Shown here piece by piece: positions 53,789 to 62,533 of a DNA stretch of 64,000 nucleotides. Source of the stretch: CAWUKT01 sp964352215. GTDB lineage: Bacteria; Bacteroidota; Bacteroidia; J057; JADKCL01. The stretch spans positions 11,965-75,964 of the forward strand of contig CAYGRE010000023.1 of NCBI GenBank assembly GCA_964352215.1. Reading direction: 5' to 3'. The notes under the pieces are model-generated. The model was not told where the DNA came from, did no database searches, and worked only from the letters and a program-made list of their open reading frames with translations. A program made the translations under genes and the position numbers. Each line of letters begins with the position of its first letter. Position 1 is the first letter of the stretch.

Positions 53789-56569
53789 ATGAAAGGCATT
53801 ACCCTCATATTGATCATCGGAGCATTGCTTCTCAGTTTGCATGGCAAGGCACAGACCAAGCGTGAGGAAAAGGCGATCCGGTATTTGGCGCAGCAGGACC
53901 TTCCCAGAGCCATCGACCAATACGAGCGGTTGGCAGAGAAGGGAAGCCAGAACGCCATGGAACAGTTGGGACGCATTCATTACCGACTGAGAAATTACAA
54001 GGAAGCCGCGGGCTGGTTTCGGCAAGCCAAGGCCATCGGCATGCTTTCTCAGGAGGCTTTGTTTGACTGGGCAGCATTGCAGCAAACTTTGGGCAGGATT
54101 GATTCCGCAACCGCAGGGTTTTTCCGTCACTCTCAGAATTCAGGGGAAGACAGCAGAAGCCAGGATTTCGCGGTCTTCCTCACTGAGTTGGACCTGATCC
54201 CCATTGACAGCCAATCCTATCAAATCGACCGGATGCCCTTCAATTCCCCCTATTCAGATTTTGGCCCGGCGGCTTACCAGGACGGATTGATCTTCTGCTC
54301 GGAGCGGCGCAATGCCATCGGGGGTGTCACCTATGTCTCCTCGACCAGCAAGACACCGCTGCTGAATCTCTATTTTACCAAGCCCAGTGACTCTACCTAC
54401 CGGCGATTTTCGAAACCCAGGAACATTGATTGGGGCTTGTCAACCAAGTTCCACGAAGGGCCGGTGGCAATGGCGCCAGATAGTTCCGTGATCTACTTCA
54501 CCCGAACCAGATTGGCCAGCAAGAAAGAGGATAGACAAGTGGAAATTCACCGGGCAGAACGAAAAGGAGGGAAATGGGGCAAGTCCGAAGTGCTGGAACT
54601 TACCGGTTTTGAAAATGCATCCTACGGGTATCCCAGCCTTTCCCAAGATGGCAAAACCCTCTATTTCGCTGGAAAAATGGGAGGGAGCAATGGCAATTGG
54701 GACCTTTATTCAGTCGACATCAAGCGGAGAAAAGCCCGTCCTGTGAATCTTGGCCCTGAGATCAACACCCCCGGCAACGAATCCTTTCCATTTATCCACC
54801 CCGATGGAACCCTCTATTTTTCTTCCGATGGATTGCCGGGATATGGGGGAATGGACCTCTTTTACACTGTCCCCCGAGGTGAGGCCTGGTCTGCAGCCTA
54901 TAACCTGGGTCGCCCCGTAAATTCCAGCTACGATGACTTCTCCTGCTGGTTGACCGCGGACAAGAAGCACGGGTTCTTCGCCTCCAACCGGGATTCTAAA
55001 AGCCGTGACGATGACATCTACCAGTTCAGCCGGAACCGGCCCGTATTTACCGATTGCGCGTACCAGGAAGTAGATAGCTATTGCTATTTGTTCTACGATG
55101 AAGGGACCACGGACTTCCTTCCTGAAAAGACCTATTTCGAATGGGACATGGGGGATGGTACCTTGATCAAAAAGATCAAAGCAAAGCATTGTTTCCCCGG
55201 TCCGGGGACTTATACAGTTCAGCTCAATATTGTGGATTCCATCACCGGAGCCGCATTCCTGAACCAGTCCACCTATGAGTTTGAGATCGAAAAGATCGTA
55301 CAACCCTTCATCACCGGATTTGACAGCCATGTTGTTAAGGAACCGGTAGAACTTCACGCCAGGGAGTCTCACCTCCCTGACATGGATATTCAGGAATACT
55401 ATTGGGACTTTGGGGACGGGGCTTTTGGAGAAGGGGTTGAGGTAACACATACCTATGACCGGAAGGGGAAATACACCATACAGTTGGGACTCCTGGGGCT
55501 TGACAAAAAAACGGGCCGGCCCATGAAGGTCTGTGTCCTGAAGGACATCGAGGTGCGCAAAGCGGTAGGGCGTACACGGAACATCGCGCTCAACCCCGAG
55601 ACCAAGGAGCCGGATTCCCTGGACCCGGTCTTTCAAGCTTCATTGATCGACGAACCGGATTACCGGATTCAATTGGGAAGCTCCTTGTCGAGGATAGGCC
55701 TGTCACCAGATAACTTCAGGGGGCTGGAAGGGGTGATGGAAATCGTGCAGGACCAATATTTCAGGTACGTCTATGGTTCTGAGCAGGAATTGGATTCCGC
55801 ATATATGGAATTGAAGGAGGTGCAAGGTTTGGGTTATGACAAGGCTTCGATCTTGCTGTTCGAGGATGATACCCTGGCGCTCAAACAGCCCTTCCTGGAA
55901 AACTGGCTTCCTGGCGAGGACTTTGATTTTACCACGGTGCGGGGAAGGATCGTAAGAACCGATTCAAGTCTCTCTGCAGATTCTTTGCTCATCATCTGGG
56001 AAAACGTGTCAACCGGTGAGAAAGTCAGTGAATCAAAAGTCGATCCTGCTTCGAATGGCTTTTTACAAAACCTCCCCAAAGGCACCTCTTATGTCTATTT
56101 TATTCTGGCCGATGGTTACTTCCCCTTTTCCCGGAATATCGATCTGAATGATGCAGGCCGTGAATTGGTGGTCAACGACACCTTGCGGGTGCTTTCTGTG
56201 GATGAAATGCTCGCCCTCCACGAACCGATTCGGATGAACAATGTGTATTTCGATTACGACAAGTCCCGCCTCAAACCAGAATCCTATCCTGAATTGAAGC
56301 GCATCGCCAAATTCCTGGAGGACAATCAGGGGCTGGAAATTGAAGTTTCCGGACATACGGACAATGTGGGGACAGAGGATTACAACCGGAGGTTGTCAAG
56401 AGAACGTGCTACTGCGGTGGCCGAATACCTGATCAGGTCCGGTTGTAAGCCTTCCCGGATATCCATCAAGGGATACGGGGAAGACTACCCCCTGGCCCCT
56501 AACGAGACGGCAGAAGGGCGCAAGACCAACCGCCGGGTAGAGTTTCGGGTGCTTGCCAGCAGGAGGTAG
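53789..56569 (+). CDS. OmpA-family protein with TPR, PD40, PKD and peptidoglycan-binding domains (copy 2)
   Basis: 926 aa, signal peptide MKGITLILIIGALLLSLHGKAQ. TPR/Sel1-like helices lie at ~25-110, PD40 blades ~150-420 (FHEGPVAMAPDSSVIYFTRT, GGMDLFYTVPRG). Two PKD domains are marked by YFEWDMGDGT (~448) and YYWDFGDGA (~536). The C-terminal OmpA/MotB domain (~815-920) has VYFDYDKSRLKPES, SGHTDNVGTEDYNRRLS and NRRVEFRV. It differs from copy 1 by having PKD domains in place of carboxypeptidase-regulatory folds. Expected to be periplasmic and peptidoglycan-bound, supporting the PorP/adhesin pair before it. Confidence 0.9.
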   Translation: MKGITLILIIGALLLSLHGKAQTKREEKAIRYLAQQDLPRAIDQYERLAEKGSQNAMEQLGRIHYRLRNYKEAAGWFRQAKAIGMLSQEALFDWAALQQTLGRIDSATAGFFRHSQNSGEDSRSQDFAVFLTELDLIPIDSQSYQIDRMPFNSPYSDFGPAAYQDGLIFCSERRNAIGGVTYVSSTSKTPLLNLYFTKPSDSTYRRFSKPRNIDWGLSTKFHEGPVAMAPDSSVIYFTRTRLASKKEDRQVEIHRAERKGGKWGKSEVLELTGFENASYGYPSLSQDGKTLYFAGKMGGSNGNWDLYSVDIKRRKARPVNLGPEINTPGNESFPFIHPDGTLYFSSDGLPGYGGMDLFYTVPRGEAWSAAYNLGRPVNSSYDDFSCWLTADKKHGFFASNRDSKSRDDDIYQFSRNRPVFTDCAYQEVDSYCYLFYDEGTTDFLPEKTYFEWDMGDGTLIKKIKAKHCFPGPGTYTVQLNIVDSITGAAFLNQSTYEFEIEKIVQPFITGFDSHVVKEPVELHARESHLPDMDIQEYYWDFGDGAFGEGVEVTHTYDRKGKYTIQLGLLGLDKKTGRPMKVCVLKDIEVRKAVGRTRNIALNPETKEPDSLDPVFQASLIDEPDYRIQLGSSLSRIGLSPDNFRGLEGVMEIVQDQYFRYVYGSEQELDSAYMELKEVQGLGYDKASILLFEDDTLALKQPFLENWLPGEDFDFTTVRGRIVRTDSSLSADSLLIIWENVSTGEKVSESKVDPASNGFLQNLPKGTSYVYFILADGYFPFSRNIDLNDAGRELVVNDTLRVLSVDEMLALHEPIRMNNVYFDYDKSRLKPESYPELKRIAKFLEDNQGLEIEVSGHTDNVGTEDYNRRLSRERATAVAEYLIRSGCKPSRISIKGYGEDYPLAPNETAEGRKTNRRVEFRVLASRR

Positions 56570-56699
56570 GGAATACCGCTCAGAATGAATCTGCTTAAAG
56601 GGTAATCGCCTTGCCAGGAACTTTTTTTTCGATCTTCATCGATTCAGTACGGTTTGACTGAATCCGGGTTTTGAAACTATCTGGCAATATCTTAAATTG

Positions 56700-56738
56700 T
56701 TGAATATTAACTACTTGTCATTTTTTGTCAATATTCAA
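56700..56738. promoter_or_regulatory. Inverted repeat upstream of the annexin-like gene
   Basis: TTGAATATT (56700-56708) and its exact complement AATATTCAA (56730-56738) are separated by 21 bp, so centres are 30 bp apart, about three DNA turns. The region is AT-rich and ends 11 bp before the ATG at 56750. It could be an operator; no exact promoter box was found. Confidence 0.35.
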
Positions 56739-56749
56739 TTGTCCCAATC

Positions 56750-59221
56750 ATGCACAATTTTATCCAGCCAGAGCAAGAAACCCAGCAACAAATGTCTGAG
56801 CAGGACTCCCATTCATCCGGAGTGATGACCGCCCCGGTCCAGCGGGTGGCAGGAGGCTCGGATGATGGAGGCGATTCCCGTGGCAACAACAGTAGCCAGG
56901 TTCGACAGTTACAACAGCTTCAATCGGGTGCCAATAGCAGTCCGCGGGTCATGCAACTCATGCAGATGCAGTCAGCAGTCAATGCAGGTAGCCAGGCTGT
57001 TTTGCAGCGTATCCCTTTGGCAGATGCCAAAGATGCGATCGAGGATGCAGCCGGAGGTTGGGGGACTGATGAAGATGGGATTTATCAGGCGATCAGGGAT
57101 TGCGATGCCGCCGATCGGCCCGCTTTGGCGGCTGACCCCGATGTCCAGCGGATATTGAGAGATGAGATGGAAGGCCATGATCTCTGGAAAGCACTTCTTT
57201 TGTTGGAGTATGGGAATGAATCAGCATTTCCGGATGCGATCAATGAAATCTGGGGAGCGACCCAAGGTTGGGGAACGGATGAACAAAGGATTTTTGATGC
57301 ATTGGCAGCATTGAGTGTAGCCGATGTCCAGATCATTGCCAATGTTCCCGGCTTGCAGGATATGCTGGACGATGAGTTGAGCGGGGCAGATTTGGGGGCT
57401 GCGAATGATTATCTGAGTGGTGATTATGCGCGGGCGATTCAGGACCATAAAGATGATGTTACTTTTGCCCAGACTGAATTGGGCAATATGCGCACCTCAG
57501 GTGTAACCGAAGAAGAAAATACTGCAGAGTGGTTAGACCCTCAAGTTGCGGGAGCTTCCCCGCGGACCGACCTCCACCTGCTCACCTCGACCCACGATTC
57601 GGCCGCCAGGGCCACCGAGCATGGTCAGGATGCGGATTACCGCGCTTATTTTGGCAAAGATGAGCTCTTCCCGGACAATACCGGCGATTATGACGCCAAT
57701 ATCTCATCCGAACGAAATATATTCTACCGGCACAGAGATTCCGGGGGCACCAACTTCGGGTCTAAGATTTACCTTTATGATGTCCGGACCCGTGGCGCTG
57801 CGACCTTCAAGCGGTTTCTGCTGCACGAAGTTCAGCACTCTGCCGACCGGCACCGCGACGAACCTGAGGATGAGATGGATCGGGATGATCATGGAGAAGG
57901 TGCTTTCAGCAGCTACAAGACCGAGTTCCGCTCATATTGGTTGGACAATCGGTTTGGAGCCATCTCTGATGCCTCCAGTGCGGCCCAGGCTCCATTTGAC
58001 AATGCCCGGCAGAAGCGCATCTTTGACTTGTTGTATGGAAGCCCTCTGTATGAATACGTAAAGGCAGCGTATGACGAAGAGAAGGATGTCAATGGTGAAA
58101 GTTTCAAAGATCTGGTGCATGCTTATGTAAGGCCAGAGGGTGTCAATCTGATCAATTCCCCACGCATAGACATCTTCTTTGAAGCATTGGAAAGATGCAG
58201 TAAGAGCGATACGGATACGACTACCAATCCCTTATCAGATTTGATCACAGCTGCCAATGCACTGGATGCCAATGACCAGGCAGCCATGAATGCTTCAGAA
58301 GCCTTGCGCCTTCAGGAACAGATGAAGGACCACCTTGAAACCAGCGTTTTGGCTACGGTGGCTACGATTGTCAATGGCGGTGCTGCCCCTGCCTGGGTCA
58401 ATGTCAATATTTCTGAGGCCAGGGAAGCCTTTGAAGAGGCAGGATCGGGATGGGGAACGGATGAAGACCGGATATTCGATACGATCCGCAATGCGAATGC
58501 AGCCGAGCGTTCAGTGATGAAGGCCGATCCGGTCATTCGAAGGGTGATGTACACTGAGTTGGAGGGGCATGATCTCTGGCGGGCAGAGATTTTGTTAGAG
58601 TTCGGGGAGGAGGCCAATTGGCCGAGTGCCATCACAGAGATATTCGCAGCCACCGATGGTTGGGGAACCGATGAGGACAGGATCAGAGAAGCATTGGAGA
58701 GATTGACCCGTCCACAAGTGGAAGCGATTGCGGCGGTTCCGGGATTGCGGCGGATTCTTGACGGGGAGTTGGGAGGGACGGACCTGCAAGTGACCAACGA
58801 TCTTCTGGATGGGCAATACGCTGATGCGATCGCCAATTACCAGGCTGATATAACTGCGATAGATACCGTCTTGCAAGCAGGACTCACATCGGCCGATGCG
58901 ACCTGGCAGGGATTGGCAACGAAGTTGGTTGACCCGGCTCAATGCAATATCTATGCGATGACCAAGACCCATGATGCTGTGGACCGGGCGGCGGATGCAA
59001 ACCAAACCGGGAAACAAGCCTTCTTTGGGGCAGATTCTGCCTATCCAGCCACTACTGGTTCCTACAATTCAAAACCGGGAAACAATTCCGGGATCAGGTT
59101 CAAGACTTTAGGGACACAATCTGAAACTGCCGGAAGGATGCTGTATATTTACGAAGCGCGGAATATCGCCGCCCCGGACCTGAAATCGGTTCTTGAAACC
59201 TTTGGAAATACACTTCCATAA
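56750..59221 (+). CDS. Annexin-like repeat protein with HEVQH metallopeptidase-like domain; candidate injected or secreted effector
   Basis: 823 aa, no signal peptide or membrane segment. Residues 1-93 contain no lysine and are Gln/Ser/Asn-rich (VRQLQQLQSGANSSPRVMQL), a style I associate with cargo of contractile injection systems. Two annexin-like repeats follow (GWGTDE at 103-108 and 173-178; DELSGADL at 208). A domain of about 200 residues then carries HEVQH (359-363) and a downstream YKTEFRSYW (Glu392 a possible third zinc ligand). A second annexin-like pair follows (GWGTDE at 567 and 637). The C-terminus repeats the start of the peptidase domain but stops before an HExxH. GxGTDE is the annexin calcium-site signature. 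Enzyme activity and target are inferred, not shown. Confidence 0.7.
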   Translation: MHNFIQPEQETQQQMSEQDSHSSGVMTAPVQRVAGGSDDGGDSRGNNSSQVRQLQQLQSGANSSPRVMQLMQMQSAVNAGSQAVLQRIPLADAKDAIEDAAGGWGTDEDGIYQAIRDCDAADRPALAADPDVQRILRDEMEGHDLWKALLLLEYGNESAFPDAINEIWGATQGWGTDEQRIFDALAALSVADVQIIANVPGLQDMLDDELSGADLGAANDYLSGDYARAIQDHKDDVTFAQTELGNMRTSGVTEEENTAEWLDPQVAGASPRTDLHLLTSTHDSAARATEHGQDADYRAYFGKDELFPDNTGDYDANISSERNIFYRHRDSGGTNFGSKIYLYDVRTRGAATFKRFLLHEVQHSADRHRDEPEDEMDRDDHGEGAFSSYKTEFRSYWLDNRFGAISDASSAAQAPFDNARQKRIFDLLYGSPLYEYVKAAYDEEKDVNGESFKDLVHAYVRPEGVNLINSPRIDIFFEALERCSKSDTDTTTNPLSDLITAANALDANDQAAMNASEALRLQEQMKDHLETSVLATVATIVNGGAAPAWVNVNISEAREAFEEAGSGWGTDEDRIFDTIRNANAAERSVMKADPVIRRVMYTELEGHDLWRAEILLEFGEEANWPSAITEIFAATDGWGTDEDRIREALERLTRPQVEAIAAVPGLRRILDGELGGTDLQVTNDLLDGQYADAIANYQADITAIDTVLQAGLTSADATWQGLATKLVDPAQCNIYAMTKTHDAVDRAADANQTGKQAFFGADSAYPATTGSYNSKPGNNSGIRFKTLGTQSETAGRMLYIYEARNIAAPDLKSVLETFGNTLP

Positions 59222-60216
59222 TGAAGCAATTCGCCTGGCTTCTGGCCTTGTTGATCGTAATCCCTTCCTGTAAAGGAACCAAGTCTTCCCACCAAGAAGA
59301 ATCAGTACCTGAAATGACCTCTATTGAAGAACGTAAGATCGTCCTCTGCGGGGACGGAACCCATGCCTTTTTGGATCTTGCCGAAGACGGTTACCGTTGG
59401 GTGCGTCTCGAAGGTAAAATCACTAAGAGGGAAGGCCCTTCCTTCAGGGGGATCAACAGCTATGCCATGTCCCACAACGGGCAGTACCTGGCCTTGGTGA
59501 AATCAGACAGCGTGATTCATCTCCACTGGACAGATCAGATCAAGTTGATGGATGTGCAGGTCAGAGGGAGGATTGTCCATGCGATCCCCGGAAACAGAGG
59601 TAAACGATTGGTGATTCTCAGCAAGGACAAGCAAGAGACTTATCTGACGCTTTGGGACGTTGATGCTGGTGCAGTGCTGGTGACACAGGAAGAGACCATT
59701 CCTGCTGGAACAATCTTTATGAATGCTAATGGGGACCATTCTCTCCTGAGCCTTCACATCGTCCAATCCACCGAAGGAGCTAGCACCGTTGTTACCTATT
59801 CGCGAGAGGAGGGAAAGAGTCCATGGAAATCACTGCTTCGCTCAGATGGGTATTCGGTTCCTGTTTTCGCCCAGGGTAGAGCCTGGATTTCTCAGGATGG
59901 TAGGGTGACCGGTTATTACCCGGATGGGGAAACGATCTCTTTTGCTGGGGGTGAAGCGTCAAGTTTGCAAGTCGGACCGAAGGGTAACCACGTCCTTCTT
60001 TATCACCGTACAGCATCGGATATTCCACTCAAAAGCCCATTGGACGGCTTTTTTAGCTTTACAGTAAGTCAAATCAATCCCATTCAGGAAGGGCAGGAGC
60101 GTAAATTGCTGGTAAAGAAATATTCCAACAAGGTGTTTTTTCTGGACCAGCAACAAGAAGTATACAGTGCCAGCCTTAGCCCTGATAACGAACTCATTTT
60201 TGAAAAGATCCAGTAA
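59221..60216 (+). CDS. Lipoprotein with propeller-like repeats, linked to the annexin-like gene
   Basis: 331 aa with a lipoprotein signal: AWLLALLIVIPSC, lipobox IPSC with Cys at residue 17. The mature part shows repeated beta-strand/turn units ending in DG or SD (ILCGDGTHAFLDLAEDGYRWVRL, SHNGQYLALVKSDS, GRAWISQDGRVTGYYPDG), suggesting a beta-propeller of about six blades. The family is not recognised. The ATG overlaps the stop of the annexin-like gene (TAATG), so the two are co-translated. A periplasmic or surface lipoprotein made with a putative toxin could be an immunity or delivery partner, but this is conjecture. Confidence 0.65.
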   Translation: MKQFAWLLALLIVIPSCKGTKSSHQEESVPEMTSIEERKIVLCGDGTHAFLDLAEDGYRWVRLEGKITKREGPSFRGINSYAMSHNGQYLALVKSDSVIHLHWTDQIKLMDVQVRGRIVHAIPGNRGKRLVILSKDKQETYLTLWDVDAGAVLVTQEETIPAGTIFMNANGDHSLLSLHIVQSTEGASTVVTYSREEGKSPWKSLLRSDGYSVPVFAQGRAWISQDGRVTGYYPDGETISFAGGEASSLQVGPKGNHVLLYHRTASDIPLKSPLDGFFSFTVSQINPIQEGQERKLLVKKYSNKVFFLDQQQEVYSASLSPDNELIFEKIQ

Positions 60217-60220
60217 GCCG

Positions 60221-61138
60221 ATGGCCAAAGGAGAAACGAAACTGTCCGAACTTACCCCACCTCAGAAACTGTGGGAGTCTTTTTTTCAGGAGAACCCCAT
60301 CATCGATGCCGCAGATGGGAAGAGGGCAATTGAAGTTTTTGGCCGGGAGATGAACCGTTATTGTGAGTACATCCGGGGAAGCAATGGTATCCCTGCTGGT
60401 TTCATGGTTCGCGGACAAGGCAAGGATTTTACTGACCGGACCGCCGAATGGATGGAGCATTGGAAATTAGGAGGTCAGGCGATCCAGTTCCATTTGGACC
60501 TGGCAAATGCTTTTGCCTATACCAATGGATTCATGAAGATGGAGTGGCATGGGAAAGAGGAGTCCGACCGATTGATGGCCACTTATTACCGCCGTCGGCC
60601 CAGTGTAAAGAAGATGCTGCTCAGTTACAGTAATTTTGGGGTTTCGCCGGAAGTCCTGGAGAAGGTACATCAATGCTCCCATATCCTGGAAAAAGAGAGC
60701 ATCCACTTTGTCGCAGCGGCTTACCGCCCCAACAGCGAGATTCACCACAAAGTCTATTTCTCCCAAGCCCTCGACCCCAGCACCTTTGCCAATGTCACGG
60801 GAAGGATCATCGCCTTATTGGACCTTTTCCAAATCGATCCCGGCAGTCGCAACTTATTTCTTAAATACCACCCCCGTCTCGCTCCCCCCAATCAGAAAGC
60901 TACCCTTTTCATTTCTTTTTCATTTACAGAACTGGAGTTGTCTCCGAGCTTTAAGCTGGATTACCAGAATGTCCCCTTGACTGCATTGCGCGACCTGGCC
61001 TTTCAGACCAACCACGCCCCCAGCTACTTTCAAGACCTTTGTGATTCTCTCAGGGTGGATCAACTCTCCTATCTCGGATTCCGGTTGCATCCGGATAAAG
61101 GCATCGGGTTAAAATATTATGGAGATTATAGCGGGTAG
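60221..61138 (+). CDS. Protein of unknown function (possible ABBA-type prenyltransferase-like fold)
   Basis: 305 aa from ATG 60221, 4 bp after the lipoprotein stop. Soluble. Helical N-terminus (~1-60), then repeated alpha-beta units whose strands end in K-x-Y-like motifs: HHKVYFSQ (~180), FLKYHPRL (~222), SFKLDYQN (~248) and IGLKYYGDY at the very C-terminus. That periodicity resembles aromatic prenyltransferases of the ABBA barrel, which use Lys/Arg for the pyrophosphate and Tyr as shield. I cannot confirm the match, and confidence in this function is low. Its tight linkage suggests a role together with the annexin-like protein. Confidence 0.6.
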   Translation: MAKGETKLSELTPPQKLWESFFQENPIIDAADGKRAIEVFGREMNRYCEYIRGSNGIPAGFMVRGQGKDFTDRTAEWMEHWKLGGQAIQFHLDLANAFAYTNGFMKMEWHGKEESDRLMATYYRRRPSVKKMLLSYSNFGVSPEVLEKVHQCSHILEKESIHFVAAAYRPNSEIHHKVYFSQALDPSTFANVTGRIIALLDLFQIDPGSRNLFLKYHPRLAPPNQKATLFISFSFTELELSPSFKLDYQNVPLTALRDLAFQTNHAPSYFQDLCDSLRVDQLSYLGFRLHPDKGIGLKYYGDYSG

Positions 61139-61192
61139 GTTCTTCCAACGAATATCCCGACTGGATGTGTTCAGTGGATTCATAGTCATAGG

Positions 61193-62335
61193 TCATTGGA
61201 AACCTTTGGCAATAATGTCTTCAGCTTGTTTTCCCTGGGGCGTAAAATCTTTATTTTCCCTGTCAATATGTTCCTCCGGCAAGTAACCCTCGTGGATTGA
61301 CCAGATGTGTGCACCGGCAAACCACTCTTTTTTCCAAACCGTATTGAAAAAAGCCTGGTAACAGTTGGCTTGCGTTTCATCTGAATAGGTTTTGTCCTCG
61401 CCATAAGGGTTGTCCATCCATTCCCAGGGCTTGATCGCCCCATCGGTTGTACTCTTATACCCCAATTCGGTGAAGAGTATTTTTCGTTGGTATTTTCGGG
61501 AGATCGATTCTATGGCTGGGAGGTGCTTGTTCCAACCTCTTGACACCTCTCCCACACTTGGACATTCATTTTTGGACAGGGGGAAGTAGGCCTGGATGCC
61601 AATATAATCCAGCTCATCCCAAAAGTTGACCTTGTCATATTCCTCGTTCCAATTGGCTGCGTAGGTTATTTTCCCTGAATAGATGCTTCGGACTTCCTTG
61701 ATGAGCTCTCTCCAAAAGGCTGATTTTTCCAGGGAAAGTCTTGATAGTTCAGCACCAATACAAAACATCTCGGCCTGCGCTTGTTCGGATATTTTTGCAT
61801 AGCGTATGATATACTCCCGGTAGCTATTTTTCCAGATTTCCCAGTTCTCTTCGTTGGAGGGGAAGATATCCGCACGCCATTTCCCATCTGAGGGAGTGTC
61901 TATCCAGATATGCGGTTTGAAAAACACCTTGAATCCTGCGGCCCGTACCCTTTCGATCCGTTTGATCCAATTGGAATCGCTTCGGAGCATTTGTACGCTG
62001 TCTCCATGATGGTGCTTCACAGTTGGGCTGTCAAAATCATCCTGGGAAGACCAGGTGACTAAGGTGACCCACTCAATATTGTTGCGGGTCAGGAATTGAA
62101 AGTTGGTGGAGTCGATTCTTCCAAAAACGTGGGCACCTTTTTGCTTTTCTCCGGCCTCTTCAAAGTCTGTCAAATAATTAGTCTGATTGATTAAGTCGGT
62201 GCCTGATGGGATGCCTGATGGGGTGTCAAACACTCCGCTGATACTTTGCCATAGGAAGAATGCCCCCACAGAAAGCAACAATCCCATTGGTAAGATGACT
62301 GAAAGCCTTGAACGATGGTTGTTGTAATTTTTCAT
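61193..62335 (-). CDS. GH113-like glycoside hydrolase (putative beta-mannanase)
   Basis: 380 aa with an N-terminal membrane anchor or uncleaved signal (LSVILPMGLLLSVGAFFLW). A TIM-barrel-like enzyme: EWVTLVTWSSQDDF, GFKVFFKPHIWID, MFCIGAELSRLS with the likely acid/base Glu, LDYIGIQAYFPLS, and KILFTELGYKST with the likely nucleophile Glu. This set of motifs fits family GH113 (beta-1,4-mannanases) and related membrane-anchored proteins. It faces the periplasm or outside. CAGCTTTG close upstream (one mismatch to the -7 box) may drive it. Confidence 0.8.
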   Translation of the reverse strand: MKNYNNHRSRLSVILPMGLLLSVGAFFLWQSISGVFDTPSGIPSGTDLINQTNYLTDFEEAGEKQKGAHVFGRIDSTNFQFLTRNNIEWVTLVTWSSQDDFDSPTVKHHHGDSVQMLRSDSNWIKRIERVRAAGFKVFFKPHIWIDTPSDGKWRADIFPSNEENWEIWKNSYREYIIRYAKISEQAQAEMFCIGAELSRLSLEKSAFWRELIKEVRSIYSGKITYAANWNEEYDKVNFWDELDYIGIQAYFPLSKNECPSVGEVSRGWNKHLPAIESISRKYQRKILFTELGYKSTTDGAIKPWEWMDNPYGEDKTYSDETQANCYQAFFNTVWKKEWFAGAHIWSIHEGYLPEEHIDRENKDFTPQGKQAEDIIAKGFQ

Positions 62336-62533
62336 TTTGGGGCAAAGCTGTCCCGATTACCGGGTAAACAATATGGAGTTGCAAGCTAATTAATCACTAC
62401 CTTACTTTTCTCAAGTGTTTGCCAGAAGCCAGCTTTTTTTATCTTCAACTGGAAAAGTGAGGGCTATACCGTCTTCTATGAAGAAATCAACGTCGGTCCA
62501 CATGAGCGATCCATCCCAGTTGCAGAGTACGAG

